From: Mesotaenium endlicherianum
Taxonomy: Eukaryota; Streptophyta; Zygnematophyceae; Zygnematales; Mesotaeniaceae
Reading direction: 5' to 3'
DNA: 64,000 bases
Assembly (NCBI GenBank): GCA_009602735.1
Contig: WELA01009451.1
Coordinates: 1-64,000 of the forward strand
This document shows, piece by piece, positions 35,778-48,577 of the stretch (position 1 is its first letter; each line of letters opens with the position of its first letter). A program made the position numbers and the translations under genes. Under the pieces are notes generated by a model, which was not told where the DNA came from, made no database searches, and was given only the letters and a program-made list of their open reading frames with translations.

Positions 35778-36796
35778 AGTAGCTTTATCTCAATATTCCT
35801 TCCTCTACCTAACGGTCGAGACTAGTCGGTGGTCACCATGGTAAGTCGATCAGTCCATGCGCATACCACGACGTGCAATAGCGAGGCGCATGTGAGTATA
35901 GTATGTGGGCACGTGTGAGTCCGGAGCGTCCCATATGGGCGAATTAAGGACCAAACTGACTTACTTCCGCCAACTCCTAACAGCTTGATTTTCACCTGCC
36001 ATCCCACCCATCCCCACCCTTAGCATCATGCAAGTGCAAGGAGGTAGCACGACTAGGCTTGACACTACTCAAGAATTAATCACATGGCTGGAATCTTGGC
36101 TAACCAAAATTGTCGTATTGGAATGTCACTCGTCGCAACCTACTCATAATTTAAGTCTACTACTTTTGTTCATCTACATACGCCCCCTATAGACCCTGAT
36201 GCTAATCACATTATATTCAAAGAGTTATACAAAACGCAATTCATCAATTAACATACCTCACCATTCTCCATAGATGTTTTTATCAATCATCTATATACAA
36301 CTCGTCAAATTTGTCACCACCCAAATTGCAAAATTTGTGCCCAAACCACCACACATTAAGCCTAGTTAATAAATACTTGCGTATTGACCTAGCTTGCCGT
36401 ACCAATATTCCGTATCGCATACGTATACGTATCAAAAAAAACTTTAAAGAAAGTGTTGTATTTTTTGTATCTAATACCAAAATAAGAATTTCCCTTCTAC
36501 AAGCGGATGATTGGCATAAATGTTTTATTGCCCATCTATTTTTGACGCGCTTGTCATTCTCCAACCAACGCGATCGACAAAATTTACAATTTTTTTCTTT
36601 CAATTAAATTACAGCCGCAAATGACTTTCTACTGAGTTGACACGCTTGGCGTATTTTGGCATATTTTATGAATAATTTTGGCACACCCGTATATACGTAT
36701 CCATACAGGTCATATCCGTACAGGCCGTATCTGTATTTTTAAACTAGGACATTAACTATATCCACGTTACACACACAAACACACACAAACGCACAT

Positions 36797-36893
<97 letters not shown>

Positions 36894-36894
36894 N

Positions 36895-36945
<51 letters not shown>

Positions 36946-37486
36946 TGGGGGGAGAAGTGTGTGACGGAAGTTTGGACAATCTTTCTTGTGTAGTACTTGT
37001 ATGTTTGACTAAATTTGTGCAAACGTTGCAAGATTACAACCAAATTGAGAGTACGTGGTCTTGAATATCCTTCGTGCTCCATATTATATGTTTCATTTTT
37101 TGTACCTCCACGTGAAGCAACTTCCATGTTCTATTCTGCTAATAGAAAGTGCATTGGTCGGTGTTGGCGTTGTATACTATGAAATATGATCATTTGTGAA
37201 ATGATTCAGTTAACGTATTTTGCCATCATAGTAAAAACATTGAGTGACGTGGGAGGATCCATTTGGTTCCTTTGAAGTGGTTGTCATTTTAGATCGAGGT
37301 ATAAGTTTTTGGACGTCGATAAAATTGCTAAGTGGTGTCGTCAATTCAACAAAATACGTGTTCTCATATTATTTACGTACAATCGCGGCATTGACTTTCA
37401 CATTTGACTGATTAGAAAAGCATGTGGATGATCAATGAAATTGCAACATTACAGGTCGGCTATCTAAGTTAGCCTTTGAGTGGCTC
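35778..37486. other. Unassigned AT-rich region with a microsatellite
   Basis: Apart from the CA/GA repeat at 36791-36946 I see no gene, RNA or recognisable element. Short frames here have no domain. Confidence 0.5.
36791..36946 (+). repeat. Compound microsatellite (CA)n(GA)n
   Basis: A CA run to about 36834 is followed by a GA run to about 36946, with one N inside, which probably marks unresolved repeat length in the assembly. Confidence 0.97.
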
Positions 37487-38026
37487 TGTAGTGAAACAGA
37501 TAGATAAAGTACTTAGTGGAATATAATTCTTTATCTATTCAAGACAAGGATCTTTGAACACAAGGGGTAGCTTCTTGAAAGAGAGATGGCTTCTTGAAAA
37601 TTAATATATTTCTGGATTTTGGCAAGTACAAGAGTGATTCTGGGATGTCTTTCTATGTTCTAGCTCTTGTTTATATACTTGCTACATAAGTAATTTCTAG
37701 GAAGGTGTATGTTGATGTGTTGGCACCCAACACATCCCAAAACTTGCCCCCTCTTTCTAGAATAATGTACACATGTCCTTTTGACCTAAAAATGTCACAT
37801 TTTACTTTTGCCACGTGGAGTTCTTCTAGGTCTTTCCTCTAACTTCGAAAATGCCTTAGAAGGTTCAAAGGACATGAACCAAGTCACTAGAGTACCTATT
37901 CACACTTGAATCCACACAATACTACTCCAAATATATTTGAAAACATTAAAATACATGCAATCTAATATATAATAACTCAAATGACTACATCACCCCCCCA
38001 ACAGAAAAAGCGACGTCTCGGCGCGT

Positions 38027-38155
38027 CAAGTAAGATCTTACACATGTGGAGCAGACTAGTCAACAGCTTCAAGTCAGATGCCACACATGTGAAGAGGAGT
38101 AGCCCAAGGTGCCAAGTCAGGTGCTACACATGTAAGGTAGACTAGGCAAGGTCGT
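38027..38155 (+). repeat. 43-bp minisatellite of family B in B2
   Basis: Three 43-bp units as in B1 at 3607-3735, again between the polypurine tract side of the LTR and pol. Conservation in both copies argues that the array predates their divergence. Confidence 0.75.
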
Positions 38156-41100
38156 GGGTGGTGTGACCTTATTGGCTAGCCTACTCCTTGATGATAAAGA
38201 AAATTGTACAAGTTGGCCCAGAATCTGCCACGAATCAAAAATTCATAGCGTCCACAGGTCTGCTCCAAGTCTAAAAATTTGAGAGCCAGACGGACCGCGT
38301 CGGAGAACTCTACAGGGCCATCAAATTTGAGAGCATTCTAATTTCTGGAGTGTCGTTGAGAGCTGAGAGAGTAGGCACTCCTCCAAATTTGTGCAGAAAC
38401 TTCTGAAAATCATGAGTCCTTCTATGCTTCTCCAAATTTTGCAAACTAAGTCTCAAACTGGGCGCTGTAAGATGTTCTACCAGAGTCTTGAGTTTCAGAG
38501 CATTCCAAGTTTAGGGGAGGGCACAATGTCAGAAGGCCTATTATGCCCTAACAATGCCAGCAGCCTGACCCCCTTCTACTTAGAGCATCATATCTCTCTC
38601 ACCAGTGCTCCAAATTGAGCAAACTTGGGCTCTAAATGACCGGCAACTCATGGNAATGACCGGCAACTCATGGACTACAGCCAACTGAATTTTCAGAATT
38701 TATTATGCAGATACCTATCACCAGTAGCATTTTTAGTTTTCTGTCCACAAACTGCGAGAAGAGAAAAGTGTCTAATGTCAATTTTTTCTCTTTCTTGTTC
38801 TTGCAGGCTGCCTCCAAGGGGTCTTTTGCTACTTCTTGATGGTGGCAGGCTGCCTCCCTGAAGTCTTCGGGCTTCTAGTAGAGAGATTTGGGGCTGGTCC
38901 AAGATGGGGGTTGGCGGCATGAAAGCGTTGCTGCTTTCTCTAAACTTTATCAAGGTAGTGCGCCGCCACCCAACTATTCTCCGAATCTGGATATCCTTTC
39001 CACTTGATCAAGTATTGCTGCTGTCTCCTGAAATTTCTCGTAGCCACTATGTCTTGCACTTCGTACTCCAAATGATCATCCACTCTTGTTGGGGCTGGTG
39101 GGGTTGTCACACGTCCTGGGAACTTGTTGTCGGATTGCACATATGGCTTGAAAAGGGAAGCGTGGAATACGGGGTCGATGTACATAGTCTAGGAAAGTTC
39201 TAGCTTGAAAGCAACGGGGTTGACTTGCTGGATAATTTTGAAGGGTCCCAAATACTTGGGAGAGAACTTGCTGCCGGCAGGCCTATTGTTTAGAGAAATA
39301 TTCTAGGACGATAGTAACACGTTGTCACCCACTCTGTACGTAATTTCTCTTCTGGACCTGCTTGCCACTCTTGCTTGAGCATCTTGCGCCTGTTGTATAG
39401 TTTTCTTCGCTGCTGTAAAAGCCGCTTCTAATGTCTCCATAAAATCTGGGCCAATCTGGGTTTGGACTTGGGAGTGTGAGCACTGGGGATGTCGTCAATC
39501 TTCGTTTCAATTGTTGGAATGCTTCCTCCTCTTTCTTGGTCCAAGCATATGGCTTATCCTTCTTGAAGAGATCCGTGAGAGGGGCTGCTATGTGCGAGAA
39601 GCTCTGGATGAATCTCCTGTACCAGTTGGCAAATCCCAAGAATGATTGGAGTTCTTTCTTGGTCGTGGGGGTTGGCCATTCCTCCACCACCGTGGTCTTC
39701 TTGGGGTCTATCTTGATGCCATCAGCAGTCACGTGGAGACCTAGGAACTCCACTTCTTGTTTGGCAAACTCGCATTTTGACTCCTTCGCAAACATCATGT
39801 TTTGCTTCAATACTTCAAGGACTTCTTTCAAGTGTCTCGCATGCTCTTCAAGGGTCTTGCTGTAGATAAGGATGTCATCGATGAATACCACCACAAATCT
39901 GTCCAACATGGGCTGAAATATGGTGTTCATCATAGTCATGAAAGTTGCTGGCGCGTTGGTGAGTCCAAATGGCAGGACCATGAACTCAAAATGTCCATAT
40001 CTTGTTCTGAACACCGTTTTCTCTATGTCCGATTCTGCGATGCGAATCTGGTGGTAGTCGCTTCTCAAGTCCACCTCTGTGAAGTACTTGGCTCCAACCA
40101 GCCGGTCCATGAGCTCATCCATGCGCGGCAGCGGGTATCAATTCTTGATGGTGATCTTGTTGAGGGCGCGATAGTCCACACACATCCTCAAGGTACCATC
40201 TTTCTTCTTGACAAATAGCACCGGGGCTCCAAATGGCGACTTGCTAGGTCGAATGAAGCCATGCTCCAGTAGCTCCTTGATTTGCTTCTTGACTTCGTCT
40301 AGCTCCGTGTATGACATTTTGAACGTAGGCCGAGAGATGGGCTTGCTTCCAGGCTCCAACTCTATCTTGTGGTCTACGAATCTTTTGGGGGGTAGGCNAA
40401 GGTAAGCCCTTGGGCAATTCCGGGGAGAATACTTCTTCGTAGTCCTCTAAGACCTCTTGTATCTCCTTGGGAACGGGGCTGCCTTCTTGACTCTCGATGT
40501 CTTTCTTGATGTCTTTTGGCGTGATCAAGGCCAAAAGAAGCTCGTGTCCCTTCCTCACAAGTCTCTTGAGTTGGAGGGCGGACAATAGTATCTCGTGTGC
40601 CGGCTTCTCGATGTCTTGGGTCTGGATATTCTGGATTGCGCGCAAAATACAGATTCTTGAAGTGATGTCATTCTTGATCTTGATAGTACCGGTCCTCCAA
40701 TCAACTTGGGGGTTGTGCTTGGTCAACCAAGGCGTCCCTAGGATGACGTCGTACTTGCCCAATTGCATGGGGGAGAACACTACTCTATCCTTGAAGGACT
40801 TGATAGAGAGTGCCAAGGGGTACGTCTTCTTGGAAGGGGTAGTATAGGAGAATCCATCGGGCATCATAATCTCCTCGTCGTGGTCAAGAGTTCGCATAGT
40901 AATACCGTGCTTGGTGGCAAAATCTGCAGCAATGAAGTTGCCTTGAGCTCCGCTATCCACCAAGATGTGGACCTTCTCTCCTCCAAGGTAACCTCTCAAA
41001 CTCATTGGGGCTGGAACGTCGTCTTCAACGGGGGTCTCCACCTCACTTGGCGTGTTGACTTCTCGTGAAGTGGGTCTTGGGGTGGTAGGCTCCTGGCCTA

Positions 41101-42634
41101 CCGACGCTGCCCGTTTTTTGACAACTGTTAGGGGCATGAAAGTGCACGATGGCCCTTTTCCTTGCAATAGAAGCATAGTCCAGCCGTCATGAGAGCTTCT
41201 TTTTCAGCCGGGGAGAGTCTTGCTTTCACTCCTTGCTGGTTTCTTGCATCATAAGTGTCATTGGAGGGTCTTCCACTCTTTCGGGCAGCCGCGGGGTCCC
41301 TTTTAATAACTCCGATTTCCATGGGTGTGGGTCCAGATTCGGATGTGGAAGGGGCTGCGTACACCCGCGTCGCCGGTACCCGTGAAGATGAAGGCACGGA
41401 GTGCTTGAAATCCAAGGTATCCACCTTTTGGGCCACTTCAATGATCTTTGAGAAGTCCGTCAAGTCGCGTAATTCCACTTCCTTTGCCACCTTGGGGTTG
41501 AGGCCAAAGATGTAGCGGTCAATCTTCTCCTCGAGAGACTTGTTGAGGATCTCAAGAGTGAGGGCGTGAAATCTGGATGTATACTCTTGAACGGACGTCG
41601 TTTGCTTGAGATGGTGGAGCTTTCCTCGGGCAATCTTCTCCGCATTGATGGGCATGAATTGCTTCTTGAGGGCCTCACGAAAATCTGCCCATCTTGCATA
41701 TGATGGTGGGGGCTCTTGGCCGAGCATGGGGTGCGCCATAGCTTGATATATAGCCGCTTGATAGTTACGCCACCATGATGTTGCTGCTCCTCTAAGTAAG
41801 GTAACGGCAAAGGGAACGTAGTCCTCCTCGGGTACTTCAAGAAACGCGAGGTACGTCTCCACTTGGTAGAGCCATAATTTAGGTTGGCACCTTTTCCGGG
41901 TTGAAAGTGTCGGGTTTGCCGGGCTTGATGAGTTTCCTTGCTCTTGTTGGCTCTTGTGGAGGCGCTTGAGCCGGGGCTGGATTTTGAGCATTGCTCGCGA
42001 TAGGGGCAACTATGGCAGCCATAGCTTCTCTTGACGCTTGCACGGTTGCTTCATAGGTGGCCAAGCCCACTTGGTTGTGGACGGTCATTAGGAAGGCTGC
42101 CCACTCATTTGCGGGAACTCCTTGTGGTGGGGTCAACTTTGCTATAGCGGCTGCCACGGGATTTGACGGTGCTCCTCCTTGTGGTGCTTCTTGTTGTTGC
42201 AGATTTTCTTGAGTGGGCTCTCCCATCGGCGCTGGAGGAGGGTCTCTTGGAGAGGAAGGGCTTCCTTCAAAAACTTGCTGTTCGTCTTGAGGATCGGCCA
42301 TCTTCTTGTGCTACCAAAGTGCCTAGCTCCGATACCACTGTAGTGAAACAGGTAGATAAAGTACCTAGTGAAATATAATACTTAATCTATTCAAGACAAG
42401 GATCTTTGAACACAAGGGGTAGCTTCTTGAAAGAGAGATGGCTTCTTGAAAGTTAATATATTTCTGGATTTTGGCAAGTACAAGAGTGATTCTGGAATGT
42501 TTTTTCTATGTTCTAGCTCTTGTTTATATACTTGCTACATGAGTAATTTCTAGGAAGGTATATGTTGATGTGTTGGCACCCAACACATCCCAAAACTTGC
42601 CACCTCTTTCTAGAATAATGTACACATGTCCTTT

Positions 42635-43559
42635 TGTGACGTTTCTGCTTTTCGAGAGGATCTTTCCTCGGTATTCAAGGAATATTTAATTCAAGTGGGA
42701 GGAAAATCTGTATACTTGTGGAAATTGACGAATACTCGAAAGAGCAAAAGTGAAATCTAACGTAGAATGTGTGCTTGTGAGAGTTGCACTTACAATGACT
42801 CTGCAGGTATTTATACCTGCACAACATGAGGCACTGGAGTGCTTCGAGTCACCACCTAGGGCACTGGTTCATGTTCAACGAAAACGGTCGAAGGGATGTG
42901 TCCCATTCGGCCGAATGCTCGAAACGCGCAGTTGGCCGTTTGGAGACTTTTCGACGGTTTCCGAAAAACCGTTTCGCGCCAAACGGGCGTTTTCGCGTTC
43001 TCGCGACTTTCCGAAAAAGTCGCGATTGATCGCGGAGTCGCGTACACATGATTTCGTCATGAACCGGTAGTTTAAAAAGTTACTTTGGCCAATCGGTTAG
43101 GTGTGAACGTTCCAAACGAAAGTCGCGGGTTCGAATCCCCTCGGATGCAAAGCGACTTTGAATATTTCGTTTCGTTTGACTTTACGACTATTTGTTCGTA
43201 TTAATGATACGACAGTTTCTTCGTATTACGACTAGTCGTAATCCGAAATCTGTGATTGTCCATTATTCGTAATAATGACAATCAAAATAACTTAATTAAA
43301 CAATGATTAATAAAATTATCATCTCATAATTATTCAAAGTAACTTTCTTATTGCGAAGTAGTCGAATTACGTTACGACGCTTTTTGCAATAGTATCTCGG
43401 TCGTTTCGCCAATCGACCGGGAATTAATCGGCACACGTGTGTGGCGAATAATTCAATGTGATGCAATCATTTATCAAATAACTTATGATAAATAGTATGA
43501 CGTATTTTAGGTAATTGGGAAAACGTCCCAAATACGCCTAAAAAGCTCAAATTGTTACA
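42635..43559 (-). mobile_element. Solo LTR of family C inserted in the B2 LTR
   Basis: 925 bp, TGTGACG...GTTACA, flanked by the 5-bp duplication CCTTT (42630-42634 and 43560-43564). It is related along its length to the LTRs of C1. It interrupts the B2 LTR, so family C was active after B2 inserted. Solo LTRs arise by recombination between the two LTRs of a full copy. It contains the same hairpins and tRNA-like segment as C1. Confidence 0.93.
43085..43148 (+). other. tRNA-like segment inside the family C LTR
   Basis: TGGCCAATCGGTTAGG resembles a Pol III A box and CGGGTTCGAATCCCC contains a near-consensus B box (GGTTCGAATCC), about 30 bp apart. The counterpart in C1 is at 29874-29935. No 5' acceptor strand pairs with the 3' end, so it is not a tRNA gene; it could be a tRNA-derived insertion or a Pol III-type internal promoter. 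Confidence 0.4.
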
Positions 43560-43762
43560 CCTTTTGACCTAAAAATGACACATTTGACTTTTGCCACGTG
43601 GAGTTCTTCTAGGTCTTTTCTCTAACTTCGAAAATGCCTTAGAAGGTTCAAAGGACATGAACCAAGTCACTAGAGTACCTATTCACACACAATACTACTC
43701 CAAATATATTTGAAAACATAAAAATACATGCAAACTAATATATAATAACTCAAATCACTACA

Positions 43763-46334
43763 GGCTCAAATCATTGATCCATGTGATCTTGATCATTTCA
43801 TGATATGGAAACAAATTATAGGCGCTTATTTCCTTGGCGTTGTGTAATTAATGTCCTCTTCGCATGATATTTAACACCTGGTTAATTGTTGATTGTGGCT
43901 CCTTTAACGATGACCACAACAAGTTTTCATGATATATGCTCCTGTCTTGGACTACATATGGAAATCTTAGCTTGGTACTCATATGCGTGTTGCGTGCCTA
44001 ATGTTTCTTACATCTACATGTAAATTACATGCTCTTGCCAATTTGTACATGCTTGGTTGTATGATCATCAAGAAATTGTACTTCCCACGCTTGAGCGGAT
44101 GTCAATTTTGTGCACTTTTCCAGACACTTCAAATGATGCATAGCCCGTTTGCACGATCTCTTCGTTAGGACACGTTGCGGTGCCAAGCGGCAGTATCCGG
44201 CTTTACTTTCTCTCGTGCTTGTAACGACCACAATGCCCAGGGTGCCACGGCTGCACGTACGCTTTCGAACAAATGTTGGTCAAATTATCCAAATGTTCGT
44301 TGAAGCTCGTGGTACAAGTCGTCCGCTGGAGAGCGAGAGGTGCGAACATGAAGTGATATAAGTTAGAATATATCCCTAGCTGCCTATCTTCCTTCATATA
44401 TATGTTTTGCTAATTAAGGAGCTCGATGCTGATTGGACCTGAGGAGGGACAACTCTAAGGGGGAGATTCATCTGCCTGGATCTAGAGGCTTCAGCACCTG
44501 AGGGCCACTCAGCTCAGTGAAGATCTCACACCCTTAGTCACAGTTTCCCATGAGCCTGCTATATTAGGCTCAAACATTACGCTTTCCTCATGATTAGCCA
44601 TGAGGTTTTATTGCGGCCGTTAAGACTTTTCTTAGCTAATATAACTCAGTGGCAACCCCCATAGACTCGGCATTGGAGACAGCAACGTATGTTGGGACAT
44701 GTCTCCAAAAAGATAGCGTTTTGAGTGATCTCAATGGCATCAACAGTGGGTGATTGCTTGCAAGCTGCAGGTAGTAATCAGTGATATGTTTTGCATAACA
44801 GTCGGTGATTGGAAGTTGCAGGTAGAATGATATTCGAGGCATAAAAGTGGGTAAGTGGAAGCTGCAGGTAGTTATGAGTGATATCTTAGCCATAAACAGT
44901 GGGTCATTGGTACCAGCAGGTAGTTATGAGTGGTGTCTTAAGCATAAACAGTGGGTGGCTGGCACATGCTCAACTTGCATTTAAATGACTTGGAGAAACC
45001 TATTTGTGGCGTCGATAGGGACCCATGTGGCTCCCTGTGTAATGGCTTTGTAATATCATGTATTCACGTGTTTTTTGCACACAGGCACACGTGTCCATTG
45101 TCAATGTGCGGATTCTTTTTTATTGCCCGCTATTTGTCGGTTATGAACAACCTGTGGCAAATCGTGAGTCTCACACATAAAATGCAGGGAACAACCGATG
45201 GCTCATTTGAGTGTGGCGGTGGGGGTCTCAAGTGTTGTCGTCACCAGCCTCATGCAAATGCACCAACGTTCTATCTACCTTCATCTCCGCAGCCAGGCGG
45301 AGGAGCGTTCAGCGTCTGTCGTCGGGGGAGCACCTGCGGGTGGTAGAAGAGTTTTAAGCTGCGCCTTCAAACGGAGAGGGCGAATTCGCCCCTGTATAGA
45401 CGAGGAACTCTCGATCTTTGTTTGCCCGTAAGACACGGTGACAATGAAGCGGAGTGAGGCCAAGGAAAGGCCTTCTCCGGCACCCAACCTTCGCCTCCCT
45501 TAAGCGAAGATTGGGTACTTCTCCGCCCTTGACGTTTCGTCCGAAAATCAACTATCTCCACTAGACCAGTCTCAGAGTGTGACTTGGCCGTCGAGATGGT
45601 TCACATCGTCGTGGCAGGCCTGTCGTGGAAATTTGAGGTGACCATGCATCTTAGCACTGCTTGGCACGTGCTTGCGTGGCCATTTATGACCTAGCGGAGG
45701 GCAACCACACGACTGACTTAGCTTGCATTTTCTCACCCATCCCAAGGTGTTGAGATTTGCTCACTTTGATATCGTGGCTCTGCACGTGTGACGGGAAAAG
45801 GACTCAAAGTCCTTCGCTGACATAGGTCAGCCTGGCTTGGTCGAGTGTGGTCAACGGTCGCTGCGTGTCGCTACGCCATACTTGGGTGCACCGTGACTTC
45901 TGCCACGCGTGCCAGACCGTCATAGACGTACAGTCGCGACACCGAGTCGGACCGACAATGTTAGGAATCGCTAATTATTCGCGTCGCTGCCATGTCAAAT
46001 TGCTTTGGTTGCTGTCAGTCGACGTCATGTTTTAACAGCTAGAAACTCGTGCACCCGGACCTCCCCCGCAAACGTAACTCGATCCAACTTTCAAGTACCC
46101 GATTCGGCCCGCTGCAAGTCATCTTGGTTTCACGTTAAAACAATATATGGATTGCTGTAATATAACACAACTCTTTGCCAAAAGCATATAAGCATGAACA
46201 ACATCGAAAAAGCCCTGTTTACACATTCAAAATTGAGCCGAAATAACGAGCTTGCCATGAACTTGAATTAAGAGGCTCTCGTGTGACCGACCAGGCATTG
46301 CCCAGGTTAGATCCTTTGAAGTAGCTAGGGGGAC
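43763..46334. other. Unassigned region upstream of the MSI4/FVE-like gene
   Basis: It holds the short dispersed repeat at 44265-44352 and the 51-bp tandem repeat at 44721-44965. No other gene is evident. The promoter of the MSI4/FVE-like gene should lie near its right end; I see no clear TATA box or initiator there. Confidence 0.45.
44721..44965 (+). repeat. Degenerate tandem repeat, about five units of 51 bp
   Basis: Units start near 44721, 44766, 44817, 44863 and 44915. They share TGCAGGTAG, GAGTGATATCTT, GCATAAACAGTGGGT and a trailing TTGGAAGC. Unit lengths vary from 45 to 52 bp and the units are diverged. It lies about 1.4 kb upstream of the MSI4/FVE-like gene. Confidence 0.8.
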
Positions 46335-48546
46335 ATGAGAAGAGAGGACAAGCTGGAGGGGTTAAGATCAAAGTGGAAGAATGACTTGCCAGTCCTATAT
46401 GACTGGTTTGTAAATCACCATACGCTTTGGCCCTCTCTTTCTTGCAGGTATGTTTCGTCTTGTGTCAAAGCTATGGCTTGCTGCATAAGTTTGTCGGACA
46501 TCAGTCAGTTGCTTTTTTTTTTCATACATATCCGAACCACTTCCTGTTACTTGTGCCGCTTTCCAGTTATTTTCAGTTTCTGTAATGAGGACAAGCCCCT
46601 GGGTTTGTTGATTAAAGTCATGACTTCTTGCGAGATGTCTGAAGTGGGGATTCAATGTTCCGGAGGACAGGTGGGGTCCTATTATCGAGGAGAGCACACA
46701 CTATACTAAGCAGCAGTTGTATCTCTCAGAACAGACTGATGGCAGTGTTCCCAACACTCTTCTTGTTGCCGAGGCAGTGGTAAGGATCTCTGAGTAGTCG
46801 TTCTAAGCTGTTAAGAATAGGACATGCACTCGAGGTACTCGTTTATTGTGTACTCATATAACGAGTCTTGAGCTTTCAAGTGTATTTATCTCGTTGACGC
46901 TCTAGTTTTCAGGCTGCAAGGACCCTGGGGCTTGCATGCAGTTTGGTGGCACATCCACTTTGGCACCTGGCGGAGTGGTGGCAGGGCTGGGTCACTGTTT
47001 GGATTGAGGGAGGCGGGGAGGAAGTGGTTAATTGGACCAGGACTTGTTTTATTAGTGGGTCACTTCATTGGCATGCTTGTTTGCATGCAGGTGCCTCGGC
47101 CGAGGGTGGCAGCCCCGGAGCACATGGGCGACGTGAGCGATGACGAAGAGTCCGACTTCATCACCACTTTGAAGGCCATCAACCATCCTGGAGAAGTTAA
47201 TAGAATCCGCGAAATGTCCGAGGACAAGCACATCGTTGCCACGCACACGGACAGCCAGGATGTGCTTGTCTGGAACACCCGGACTCAGGTGGCGATGCGC
47301 TCAACCTCTGGCTGGGCTGTATCCTTTCTTTCCTTTGGTGGATGGCTGGATTGTGGGGCCTTGACTTCTCTGTATGCCTGCGTGTGTGTGCGTGCGTGTG
47401 TGTGGCAGCCGGATAGGAGGGGGGAGGATGGGTCATCCAGGCCCGACCTGGTAGGTGGTGGTACGCTCCTCCTTCCTTCCTTGCCTACCCGCCACACTGT
47501 GCTTGCGCCCATGCATGCATGTGTGCATGCAGCAGGGGAGGGATTGAGGGAGGGAAGGAGGGAGGAGTAAAAGGGGGGCGAGTGCGGATGGGGAGGTTGC
47601 TGTGCTGCATGCAGGTGCTGACGGGGCACACACAGAATGCGGAGTTTGCGCTGGCAACCTCGCCCGCCGGCCACCAGGTGTTGAGCGGCGGGCGCGACCA
47701 TCTGGTGGTGCTCTGGGACTTGGCTGACCACGCCACCTCCCTCCTCGTCCAGGTCCGTCCGTCTTTCAGTGGCTGGCTGGCTTGCTAGGCGCGGGCATGT
47801 CTCGTCCCAGCATTGTCAATCAGCACCAGCACTGACTACGTTCTATTGTTTGGTTGCAGCAGGAGGAGACAGTGGACGGTGGCAGCAGCAGCAGAGTGCA
47901 GGCGAGGGGTCTGTACAGAGGGCACACGGCCACAGTGGAGGACGTGCAATTCTGCCCCGTCAGTGCCCCCGAGTTCTGCAGCGTGGCAGACGATGCCTGC
48001 CTCATGCTCTGGGACACCCGCAGCGGCCCCGCGCCCGTCACTATAGTATGTGCTCACGGACGGAGAGGGAGATGGAACGAGGGAACTCAGTCAGTGAGTG
48101 GCTAGAGTCACTACTGACTAGGGAGGATCGGAAACGGGGATGGCATGGCAGGTGGAAAGAGCGCACGGGCCGCAGCAGGACGTGCAGTGCGTGGACTGGA
48201 GTGCCCTGGCGCCCCACCTCCTCCTCTCGGGCGCTGCCGACGGCACCGTCAATCTCTTTGACCGCCGCCGCATGTCCTCCAAGGGGCCCTGCATGCCCGT
48301 GCACACGTTCTCCCTGCACACGGCTCCTGTCGTGTGCGTCCAGGTGCCCTCCCGCTCCCCTCCCCGCCCCATCCACCATCCAACCTCCATCTTTTGCTTG
48401 CCCGTCCTCTTTGGTGTGTTCCTCGCGATACTACCCAAGGTCCCCTCCCTCTTTTTACCCACTAAGTTGAGGTCAGGCAAACAGGCTTTGTGGTGGGATG
48501 CTCGTGAGGAAGATGTAGCCTCCTCTCGGGGACAGATTTACTGCCT

Positions 48547-48577
<31 letters not shown>

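Larger units (their letters stand above)
37487..43762 (-). mobile_element. Ty3/gypsy chromovirus B2, degraded
   Basis: Second family B copy, minus strand. The left LTR is 37487-37989. The right LTR begins at 42339 and ends at 43762 because a solo family C LTR (42635-43559) is inserted in it. Target duplication GGCTC (37482-37486 and 43763-43767). The LTRs differ from each other by roughly 4%, so it is older than B1. Parts recognised by near identity to B1: gag (about 41.1-42.3 kb), protease and RT (about 39.5-41.1 kb) and chromodomain (about 38.9-39.2 kb). Broken, with several breaks. The 43-bp minisatellite recurs at 38027-38155. Confidence 0.92.

Noticed and set aside
36756-37127. Ser/Leu- and Val/Cys-rich open frames over the microsatellite
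   Set aside because: They are translations of CA/GA dinucleotide repeats, which lack stops by chance.
43085-43148. tRNA gene
   Set aside because: B-box and A-box-like sequences are present, but the acceptor stem does not pair and the anticodon arm is not convincing; the segment repeats within a mobile family.
44951-45551. Small frames upstream of the MSI4/FVE-like gene as a separate gene
   Set aside because: Short, overlapping on both strands, with no domain and no splice pattern that extends them.
46932-47570. 212-codon frame overlapping the start of the MSI4/FVE-like gene
   Set aside because: Only the part within exons 3 and 4 matches the WD40 family; the rest reads through introns and lacks homologous sequence.
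48546-48577. Polyglutamine tract
   Set aside because: The CAG run lies in an intron of the exon model that keeps the WD40 reading frame.
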